Below, one piece after another: positions 1-5,902 of a stretch of DNA of 6,979 nucleotides; the stretch's first letter is position 1; the number at the start of each line of letters is the position of its first letter. The notes below the pieces were generated by a model. It was not told the DNA's origin and made no database searches. It saw only the letters and a program-made list of their open reading frames with translations. The stretch covers positions 1-6,979 of the forward strand of contig JAUPLJ010000031.1 of NCBI GenBank assembly GCA_030837425.1. The letters run 5' to 3'. This DNA comes from Patescibacteria group bacterium. GTDB taxonomy: Bacteria > Patescibacteriota > Minisyncoccia > Phycocordibacterales > UBA5272. A program made the translations under genes and the position numbers.

Positions 1-1
1 G

Positions 2-562
2 TTAGTCTGGATACACAAAAAGATTCATCCTAAATTCTTTATCCCTGTTCATGGATATCATTACATGTTAAGAGTTCATGCAGATATTGAAAGAGAGCTA
101 GGTATGCCAGAAGAAAATATTATAATCCCAGATAATGGAATGATAATTGAAATTCAAAATGCTGGACAAAAAATTGTTACACTAAAAGAATTTGCCCCAA
201 ATGAAATGATAATCGTAGACGGGATGAGTGTAGGAAAAATACAAGATGTAGTTATGCGTGACAGACAAACACTAGCAGAAGATGGAATGTTTGTAATCAT
301 AGGAGTTATTGATAATCACACAAAGAAACTAAAAAAATCCCCCGATCTAATATCAAGAGGATTTGTGTATCTAAAAGAGTCCCAAGATCTGCTTTACCAG
401 ACAAGATCTTTATCTAAAAAGATTATAGAAGAAGATATTGAAAAAAATATAAATATAAGTATGGATGATATAAAAAATCATTTAAGCGAAACTGTATCAA
501 AATTCTTATTACAAAAAACTGCAAAAAGACCAGTCATAATACCTGTAATTATTGTAGTATAA
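2..562 (+). CDS. rnj: Ribonuclease J, C-terminal part (5' end outside window)
   Basis: RNase J is a metallo-beta-lactamase/beta-CASP nuclease that matures and degrades RNA by endonuclease and 5'-3' exonuclease action in the cytoplasm. The frame is open from base 2, ahead of the first Met at 65, so this is the last 186 residues of a longer gene and Met 65 is internal. Residues 10-18 of the fragment read PKFFIPVHG; the His of PVHG is the late metal-binding histidine of the family. The following YHYMLRVHADI and GMPEENI match the end of the catalytic core. From about residue 90 comes the C-terminal domain, with the typical SRGFVYLKES block and an ending (KRPVIIPVIIVV) resembling the family's usual RRPMILPVI-type close. 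The main catalytic HxHxDH motif must lie upstream of the window. The MFS gene starts 12 bases after the stop. The family call is firm; J1 versus J2 cannot be decided. Confidence 0.93.
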   Translation, partial: LVWIHKKIHPKFFIPVHGYHYMLRVHADIERELGMPEENIIIPDNGMIIEIQNAGQKIVTLKEFAPNEMIIVDGMSVGKIQDVVMRDRQTLAEDGMFVIIGVIDNHTKKLKKSPDLISRGFVYLKESQDLLYQTRSLSKKIIEEDIEKNINISMDDIKNHLSETVSKFLLQKTAKRPVIIPVIIVV

Positions 563-574
563 TGGGATTTATAT

Positions 575-1891
575 ATGGATGAACAATATAAAAAAAAATT
601 ACTAACTATAATATATTTTTCTGTTGTCTTTTATGCTCTGCATAATTTTATAACCTATTTTATTTTTTCAAGCTATCTGAGCCAATATTTTAGTAGATTT
701 GAGCTTAGTATGATTTATACCGTGTCCGCATTTGTGTCTATATTAATTTCTAATTTCTTTGGAGATATCCTCAAAAAATTTACAAATTATAAGACATTAA
801 TAACTGTATTAATAATTCAGTTTATAACTACGTCATTTCTCGCTCTTTCAGACTCTTTAAGTATTTTTTATCTGAGCATATTTTCTGTAATGCATATTAT
901 ATTTAGTACATTAATATGGGTGTCTATAAATATATTTATAGAAGAATTTTCTGATCATAAAAATATTGGCTCAATAAGAGGAACTGTGCTGACTTTGTAT
1001 AATGTTCAGGCTATCATTGCGCCGTTTATTGCGGCTCAATTTTTCGAATTTATTGGGTACACGGGTATATTTATACTAAGTGCAATAAGTCTATTGCCTC
1101 TTATGTATATAAACAGACGTTTTTTCAATCATGTAAAAGAGCCTAAATATAAACATATAAATCTATTTACTAGTTTTAAAATGGTTTGGAATAATAAAGA
1201 TATAAGAGGAGTAATCGCTTCTTCTTTTGCTTTAAATACTTTTTATGGGGCTGTTAATATATATTTAATTCTCTATTTAACAAAAACATTAGGAATTCCT
1301 ACTCTGCTTTATGTTGGAATAATAACTCCTTTATCAGTTATACCTTTTATTCTTATACCTTATAGACTTGGAAAATATTCTGATGAAATCTTTGGAGAAA
1401 AGAAGGCTATGATCTTTGGTATGCTTCTCATGAGTATCACTATGGTATGTATTTATTTTTTTAAAATAAATAGTACTAATATAATGTTGTGGATTGGAAT
1501 ATTGTTTATTGCTAGACTTGGGGCAACTATAGCGGAGACTGAAAACTATGCATATTTTTATAAAAAAGTAGATGAGAGAAGTGCTGGATTAATAGCCTTA
1601 TTCCAAAACATGGTAAATATAGGATTTCTTTTCATCTCTCTAGCTGGAGCTATTTTTATAGGATTATTAGATATGGATATAAGCTATATCTTTTTAATAA
1701 GTGGATTAGTTGGTATAATTTCAGTATTCATAATAATGAGAATACGAGACACAGAAATAAAAAGAAAACTAGAAATAAAAGAGATTGAAGAAAAAAATGG
1801 CCAAGCCACTCGAATAATAAATAAAGAAGAAATAGAAAAAGAAAATGAGGCAGAAGAAGAATGGAGAGAAATCAAATTATCCTCAAATTAA
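575..1891 (+). CDS. MFS transporter, 12 predicted membrane helices, substrate unknown
   Basis: This is a 438-residue inner-membrane protein. Hydrophobic stretches near residues 11-31, 43-63, 74-92, 97-121, 137-157, 161-179, 211-234, 243-262, 276-296, 303-321, 338-361 and 369-389 give 12 helices in two groups of six. The two halves are separated by a polar loop at about 180-210, as in the major facilitator superfamily. A degenerate MFS motif A (RLGKYSDEIFGEKKA, 264-278) lies in the expected loop between helices 8 and 9. Acidic residues at E321 and E323, at the end of helix 10, could take part in substrate or proton handling (inference). The last 49 residues (390-438) form an unusually long, highly charged Lys/Glu tail, probably cytoplasmic. 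The start ATG is 12 bases after the RNase J stop and has no good ribosome-binding sequence. Nothing in the sequence indicates substrate or direction of transport. Confidence 0.8.
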   Translation: MDEQYKKKLLTIIYFSVVFYALHNFITYFIFSSYLSQYFSRFELSMIYTVSAFVSILISNFFGDILKKFTNYKTLITVLIIQFITTSFLALSDSLSIFYLSIFSVMHIIFSTLIWVSINIFIEEFSDHKNIGSIRGTVLTLYNVQAIIAPFIAAQFFEFIGYTGIFILSAISLLPLMYINRRFFNHVKEPKYKHINLFTSFKMVWNNKDIRGVIASSFALNTFYGAVNIYLILYLTKTLGIPTLLYVGIITPLSVIPFILIPYRLGKYSDEIFGEKKAMIFGMLLMSITMVCIYFFKINSTNIMLWIGILFIARLGATIAETENYAYFYKKVDERSAGLIALFQNMVNIGFLFISLAGAIFIGLLDMDISYIFLISGLVGIISVFIIMRIRDTEIKRKLEIKEIEEKNGQATRIINKEEIEKENEAEEEWREIKLSSN

Positions 1892-1898
1892 AAATATG
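1883..1898 (+). promoter_or_regulatory. A-rich translation start region without Shine-Dalgarno (pseudouridine synthase gene)
   Basis: The 16 bases TCAAATTAAAAATATG end in the chosen start codon (1896-1898) and contain the TAA stop of the MFS gene (1889-1891). No GGAGG-like sequence is within 15 bases. The same 16 bases precede and include the nrdA start on the other strand (5843-5858), which favours 1896 over the in-frame ATG at 1845. An A-rich, unstructured leader is a known way to initiate without Shine-Dalgarno pairing; a function here is inference, and part of the match is constrained because it also codes the end of the MFS protein. Confidence 0.35.
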
Positions 1899-2612
1899 AA
1901 AATAAAAGTAGAACTCAAAAATTACACCCTAAGAGAAACTTTAACCGGGATTAGAATAAATAAATTCTTGAGTGATTTTGGCGCATTGAGTAGAAGAGAA
2001 GCTGATAAATTAATAGAAGCTAAAAAAATACATATAAATAATAAAATTGCAATTCTTGGAGATAAGGTCGCGGAAGGAGATTCTATTTTTATAAATGAAA
2101 AATTAAAAAGCCATAAATATTTTATTTATAATAAAAAACGTGGGGAAGAAACCGCTTTTAAAACAATAAATAATCTAAAATGTGATCCTGTAGGAAGGTT
2201 GGATAAAGAAAGCGAAGGTCTTCTTATTTATAGTAATGATTTTAGAATAGTGGATGCTCTTTTAAACCCAAAAAATCAATTTGAGAGAGAGTATATTGTG
2301 ATGGTCAGAGAAAAGACAACTCCCAGAGTAAAAACTCTTTTAGAAAAAGGAATAAGAACAAGAGAAGCAATCTATGCCCCAGCAAAAAAAGTAACTCTAG
2401 ACGCAGAAAATAAAAATCTTATAAGAATAGTGTTAACTGAAGGTAAAAAGCATGAAATAAGAAGAATGCTTAATGCTCTTAATTTCACAATAAGCTCTTT
2501 GAAAAGGGTTAGGTTTTTGTTTCTTAAATTAGATAATCTAAGCCCTGGACATATGAGAGAGTTAAAAGAAGCTGAAGTGGAAAAGCTTTTAAAAACTCTA
2601 AAAATAAAATAA
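1896..2612 (+). CDS. Pseudouridine synthase, RsuA/RluB/RluE/RluF family
   Basis: The enzyme converts one uridine in ribosomal RNA to pseudouridine. With the start at 1896 it is 238 residues, a normal size for the family. Residues 18-65 are an S4 RNA-binding domain (GIRINKFLSDFGALSRREAD..., then HINNKIAILGDKVAEGD). The catalytic motif GRLDKESEGLLIYSND spans 100-115, with Asp103 as the expected nucleophile. EREYIV (130-135), EGKKHEIRRML (182-192) and LKRVRF (202-207) are further family blocks. The ATG at 1845 would add 17 residues, MRQKK..., overlapping the MFS gene and not resembling the family; 1896 lies 4 bases after the MFS stop and fits better. The IVMV and SSLKRVRF segments lean towards RluF/RluB (23S rRNA) rather than RsuA, but the target cannot be fixed by eye. 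It is the last gene of the plus-strand block and runs directly into a terminator. Confidence 0.88.
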   Translation: MKIKVELKNYTLRETLTGIRINKFLSDFGALSRREADKLIEAKKIHINNKIAILGDKVAEGDSIFINEKLKSHKYFIYNKKRGEETAFKTINNLKCDPVGRLDKESEGLLIYSNDFRIVDALLNPKNQFEREYIVMVREKTTPRVKTLLEKGIRTREAIYAPAKKVTLDAENKNLIRIVLTEGKKHEIRRMLNALNFTISSLKRVRFLFLKLDNLSPGHMRELKEAEVEKLLKTLKIK

Positions 2613-2641
2613 AAAAGCCATCATTTAATTTGATGGCTTTT
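2613..2641. terminator. Bidirectional intrinsic terminator between convergent genes
   Basis: A perfect 11-bp stem, AAAAGCCATCA (2613-2623) with TGATGGCTTTT (2631-2641), encloses a 7-base loop. It starts right after the TAA of the pseudouridine synthase gene and lies 22 bases past the stop of the ATP-grasp gene on the other strand. Read on the plus strand it is followed only by GGTGG, so the U-run is the four T within the stem. Read on the minus strand the hairpin is followed by a long T-rich tract (complement of 2601-2612), which gives the stronger terminator in that direction. Confidence 0.85.
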
Positions 2642-2663
2642 GGTGGTTTATAAAATGTAAATA

Positions 2664-3671
2664 TTAATAAATCTTATCACCTTCTTCTAGATTTTCTATT
2701 CTACCTAAGATAAATTTACCCATATCAATACCAGAATTTCTCAAAATAAAATCAAACCTAGAATCATCAAAAAGATGTGGATTGGTGTGGAGCTCTAAAA
2801 TTTTTATATTGTATTCGCCGTCTTTTTTCTTTAAACACAAATCTAGCATTATATGGTGATCCAGAGAAAGAGAAGTGTGTATCTCCTCTATTATACCTTT
2901 TAACTTTTTCTTCAAAGAAGAATCCATATGGGTGAGGCTTCTTTTATGATGATTGTGGTCTATAAGATATTTGTCTTTTATTGTCTTACCTTGCACAACT
3001 CTTGGGCTATTAGATACATGTATTGTTTCTATTGGGATAGAGAAATATAAAGCCTCTCCTCTATAATTTGGAATAGCTGCGATAGATATATATTCGCCTT
3101 CTAGATGCTCTTCTAAAATAGCCTCACCTCCACTATTTACTATTTCTTTGATTTTTTTATAAGCTTCTAAAAAAGAATATGTTAAAAGACTTTTTGATTT
3201 TTTTGTATTATCACCTTCTTTTATAACTACAGGCATATGAAATTTACTCCATAAAATCTTGAGATTGTTTTCTAAATTTTTTGAATCTCTCAATACTACA
3301 TATTTTGGGGTCTCGTAGCCAAGCTGGTCTAAAATCCTACGGACATTTACTCTGCTTAAAACTCTGTGAAAGTCATTCTCTAAAATTTGTTTTATATTTA
3401 ATTTTTTAGAAAGATTGTGGTGGCTACCGTTATAATCTTTTGTAAGATCAATATAATAGTCAGCCTGAGAAAATACTTTATGAGTATCGGATGGAATTCC
3501 TCTTTCAAACCAATTTCCATCTTCATCTATCGCGACATCTATAACACTTATCTCTTCAGGAAAAGAAAACAAAGATAATATTATATTTGCTCCACTTTTC
3601 ATGGATTTATGATAATCTTCTTTTCCTCCACGAAGGACAGCGACTGTCTTTTTTTTGATTTCTCTAGGCAT
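2664..3671 (-). CDS. D-alanine-D-alanine-ligase-like ATP-grasp protein with altered active site
   Basis: The 335-residue protein resembles D-Ala-D-Ala ligase, which joins two D-alanines for peptidoglycan using ATP. The N-terminal domain opens with VAVLRGG (10-16) and KSMKSG (22-27), like the Ddl GG...VSLxSG start. The ATP-grasp part includes VVIKEG with Lys151 as likely ATP-binding lysine and the hinge-like EEHLEGEYISIAAI (187-200). The Mg-binding end reads MLDL (275-278) and ILELHTNPHL (291-300). Compared by eye with E. coli DdlB, acidic residues Asp277 and Glu293 are kept. Arg255, Asn272 and Gly276 of DdlB correspond to Met275, His295 and His299; I confirmed these codons in the DNA. The usual TGSG-type segment before the central domain is also absent (LENDFHRVLSRVNVRRIL instead). 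It may be a divergent Ddl, a paralogue with another substrate, or a weakened enzyme. It is the last gene of the minus-strand block, 36 bases after the PPOX gene. Confidence 0.72.
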   Translation of the reverse strand: MPREIKKKTVAVLRGGKEDYHKSMKSGANIILSLFSFPEEISVIDVAIDEDGNWFERGIPSDTHKVFSQADYYIDLTKDYNGSHHNLSKKLNIKQILENDFHRVLSRVNVRRILDQLGYETPKYVVLRDSKNLENNLKILWSKFHMPVVIKEGDNTKKSKSLLTYSFLEAYKKIKEIVNSGGEAILEEHLEGEYISIAAIPNYRGEALYFSIPIETIHVSNSPRVVQGKTIKDKYLIDHNHHKRSLTHMDSSLKKKLKGIIEEIHTSLSLDHHIMLDLCLKKKDGEYNIKILELHTNPHLFDDSRFDFILRNSGIDMGKFILGRIENLEEGDKIY

Positions 3672-3680
3672 TTCAATATA

Positions 3681-3689
3681 ATTATATCA
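3681..3689 (-). promoter_or_regulatory. Possible extended -10 promoter for the ATP-grasp gene
   Basis: On the minus strand the 36-base gap reads TGATATAAT, a perfect extended -10 (TGn plus TATAAT) with the TATAAT at 3686-3681. No TTGACA-like -35 is seen at 16-18 bases. Transcription from it would begin near 3674, giving a leaderless or nearly leaderless mRNA for the ATG at 3671. In DNA this AT-rich a TATAAT can arise by chance, so the site is a candidate only. Confidence 0.35.
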
Positions 3690-3707
3690 CAACTATATTT
3701 TTATAAT

Positions 3708-4094
3708 TTATAAACCAAATTCTTCTTTTGTATTCTTTGTTGGAGCAATATCAAATACTTCCGTTGGGGTTAAAACTAAAATACCTTTTACCACTCTTTC
3801 TGGTAATATTTCTTTTACAAAATCTACCGTCTCTACAAATTTATCCCCTCCTACTTCATATTTTGCTTTCGCTTTTATTTGATATCCAAATAATCCTTTC
3901 CAAGCAACAAGAGAAACATTTTCATTTTCTAAAATATTTTTTACAGTCTTCTCCATAAAATAATCGACTAGAATAATCTCTTCTCCAATAATTTTTATAG
4001 TAGAAACCGGAACTACGTTTATAGAATTATCAGCATATGTTGCTAAAGCTTTTGAGTCTGCTAATAATAAAAATTCTTTTAGATAATTTTCCAT
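3708..4094 (-). CDS. Pyridoxamine 5'-phosphate oxidase (PPOX) family split-barrel flavin-binding protein
   Basis: This is a 128-residue single-domain protein, the size of the small PPOX-like proteins that bind FMN (or F420 in some lineages) as dimers. The core fits the family: ALATYADNSINVVPVST (16-32), then the strand IKIIGEEIILVDYF (33-46), then MEKTVKNILENENVSLVAW (47-65), and GYQIKAKAKYE (70-80). The EKT...NILENENVSL block corresponds to the family's usual NKTxxNLxxNPxVSL. The late strand ILVLTPTEVFDIAP (105-118) closes the barrel. It is too short and lacks the C-terminal part of true PdxH, so a role in vitamin B6 synthesis is unlikely. Its ATG is 8 bases after the nrdA stop, so the two are very probably co-transcribed and perhaps translationally coupled. 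A redox role beside ribonucleotide reductase is conceivable but unproven. Confidence 0.82.
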   Translation of the reverse strand: MENYLKEFLLLADSKALATYADNSINVVPVSTIKIIGEEIILVDYFMEKTVKNILENENVSLVAWKGLFGYQIKAKAKYEVGGDKFVETVDFVKEILPERVVKGILVLTPTEVFDIAPTKNTKEEFGL

Positions 4095-4102
4095 ATTTTT
4101 AT

Positions 4103-5845
4103 TTATGCTTCACAAGACAAACAAAGACTTCCATCTTCTGCTTTGATTATTTTATATTCTGGTTTTTTGTCTTGAGATTTTCCATTTAAATCTTGAAGCT
4201 TCTTTCTGTTGAATTGTTGAGCTGCATTCATGCTGTGTTGATAATAAAGAGTCTTCACTCCAAGCTCCCAAGCTTTTACATAAAGAGTATTGATATCTTT
4301 TACTGACATAGATGGGTCTATCATTAAGTTTAAAGATTGGCCTTGATCTATAAATTTTTGTCTGTCTGCAGCTTGCTCTATTATTGCTTTTTGATCTATC
4401 TCTGGGAAAGTTTTAAAGACCGCCTTTTCTTCAGCTGAAAGAAAATCTAAATGGACGACAGATCCATCATTTTCTAAAATACTTCTCCACACTTCGTCTT
4501 TATTCTCTCCTTTCTCTATTAGAATTTTCTCTAGATATTTATTTCTAAAAGTAATTTTTATTTTTTCTAAATCTTTAACAAAACAATTTGAAAATGAAGG
4601 CTCGATACCTTGAGAAACTTGCCCTAGAATAAATGAGGATGATGTGGTCGGCGCAATGGCAAGTAAAGTAGTATTTCTTCTTCCGTACCCTTTTAATATT
4701 TCTGGCTCCCCATATTCTAAAGATAAATCTTTTGAAGCTTTATAAGCTTTCTCATTTATAAATTTAAATATTTCTGTATTTAACTCTTTAGCTTTATCAT
4801 TTTCAAAAGGAATCATTTTACTTTGAAGAAGTGAGTGCCAGCCTAAAACTCCAAGACCTAGAGCACGATTTTCTTTTGCAAAATTATAAGCTCTTTCCAT
4901 AAATAAAAATGATTGTTTATCTGCTTCGTCTGTACTGTCTCTTCTTTTTTCTAGCTTTGTCATAAAATCTTCTATCACTGCATCAAGAAATGCGACCATC
5001 GTCTCCACTGCATCTGTATTTTTTATCTCATCATAATGAAGAAGATTTATTGAGGATAAGCAACACACGAAAGACCATCTTTCATTACTTGGAAGAAGTA
5101 TTTCACTACATAAGTTGCTTGCATATATTTTTAAATTTTTATCTTTATATACATCTACTGTATTTTTATTTACAGTGTCACTAAACATAATATATGGATA
5201 TCCGATCTGGCTTCTTCTTTGAAGAACTTTCGCCCAAGTATTTCTTTTTTCTATATCGCCTGCGATCATATCTTTAAACCAAGCATCAGGTACTGTAACA
5301 GCATAAGTTGACTCTTGAATCTTATCTCCTTCTGTACCAATGTTTAAAAATTCTTCAATATCTTTATGGTCTATTGGAAGATAAAGTGCTACGTGGCCTC
5401 TTCTAGCTGATCCTTGAGAAATTATATTTGTAGCGTTATCATACATTTGCATAAAGTGTACAGCTCCGTTTGTTTTTCCATTATTTTTTATTTCACTTCC
5501 TCTTCCTCTTATATCTCCAAAATACGCACTAGTCCCCCCACCATTTTTTGTCATCATTCCAATTTCAGATAAAGTAAAAAGTATTTGTCCCATATCGTCT
5601 CCGACATAAGAACCAAAGCAGCTGATAGGTAAACCTCTATCAAGACCAAAATTGAGCCACACAGGGGTAGATAAAGAATAATAACCCTTTGACATATAGT
5701 CGTAAAATTTCTCAGCAAAACCTTCCTTCTTTAAAATTTTTTCTGCATGCTCTGCAATAGCTTTTATTCTGCCTTCAGGAGTCATACCTGGAAGCAAATA
5801 ATCTTTTGTCAAAAATTTTCTACTATATTCGTTGAGCCAATACAT
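4103..5845 (-). CDS. nrdA: Ribonucleotide reductase class I, alpha (catalytic) subunit, without ATP-cone
   Basis: The enzyme reduces ribonucleoside diphosphates to deoxyribonucleotides with a thiyl radical made with the help of NrdB. At 580 residues it begins directly in the alpha all-helical domain (LTKDYLLPGMTPEGRIKAIAE) and lacks the roughly 90-residue N-terminal ATP-cone of E. coli NrdA. Key residues seen: Cys76 in LPISC (first redox Cys); Asn244, Cys246 and Glu248 in NLCSE (radical Cys and its partners); Cys261 in CCLSSINL (second redox Cys); PTTSSS at 399-404 (phosphate binding); the radical-transfer pair Tyr534-Tyr535 in KTLYYQ; and a C-terminal CLSC (575-578) that would pass electrons from thioredoxin or a similar reductant. 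The Tyr pair identifies class I. The start has no Shine-Dalgarno sequence, but this Met gives the family N-terminus. It lies 57 bases after nrdB and 8 before the PPOX gene. Confidence 0.95.
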   Translation of the reverse strand: MYWLNEYSRKFLTKDYLLPGMTPEGRIKAIAEHAEKILKKEGFAEKFYDYMSKGYYSLSTPVWLNFGLDRGLPISCFGSYVGDDMGQILFTLSEIGMMTKNGGGTSAYFGDIRGRGSEIKNNGKTNGAVHFMQMYDNATNIISQGSARRGHVALYLPIDHKDIEEFLNIGTEGDKIQESTYAVTVPDAWFKDMIAGDIEKRNTWAKVLQRRSQIGYPYIMFSDTVNKNTVDVYKDKNLKIYASNLCSEILLPSNERWSFVCCLSSINLLHYDEIKNTDAVETMVAFLDAVIEDFMTKLEKRRDSTDEADKQSFLFMERAYNFAKENRALGLGVLGWHSLLQSKMIPFENDKAKELNTEIFKFINEKAYKASKDLSLEYGEPEILKGYGRRNTTLLAIAPTTSSSFILGQVSQGIEPSFSNCFVKDLEKIKITFRNKYLEKILIEKGENKDEVWRSILENDGSVVHLDFLSAEEKAVFKTFPEIDQKAIIEQAADRQKFIDQGQSLNLMIDPSMSVKDINTLYVKAWELGVKTLYYQHSMNAAQQFNRKKLQDLNGKSQDKKPEYKIIKAEDGSLCLSCEA

Positions 5846-5858
5846 ATTTTTAATTTGA
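5843..5858 (-). promoter_or_regulatory. A-rich translation start region without Shine-Dalgarno (nrdA)
   Basis: Read on the minus strand, these bases are TCAAATTAAAAATATG, ending in the nrdA start codon, and are identical to 1883-1898 on the plus strand. The PPOX start has a shorter version (AAATAAAAATATG). No purine-rich GGAGG-like site is in reach. The whole 57-base nrdB-nrdA gap is almost pure A and T, and I see no NrdR-box pair in it. Confidence 0.35.
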
Positions 5859-5902
5859 ATTTAAATAAATTTTTAATAATTTTGCTGATAAATGTTTATT
5901 TT

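Noticed and set aside
1845..1895. In-frame upstream ATG giving 17 extra residues on the pseudouridine synthase
   Set aside because: The extra residues overlap the MFS reading frame, do not resemble the family N-terminus, and the ATG at 1896 sits 4 bases after the MFS stop with a leader shared with nrdA.
2581..2594. AAAAGCTTTT palindrome followed by A-run near the end of the pseudouridine synthase gene
   Set aside because: It lies inside the coding sequence (Lys/Leu codons), has no loop to form a stable hairpin, and a much better terminator follows at 2613-2641.
3728..3958. Open frame on the plus strand opposite the PPOX gene
   Set aside because: It is antisense to a well-supported family protein, has no recognisable domain, and its Leu-rich translation is what reversed AT-rich coding DNA gives. 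The same applies to open frames at 1684-1875 (minus), 4990-5184 (plus) and 6560-6850 (plus).
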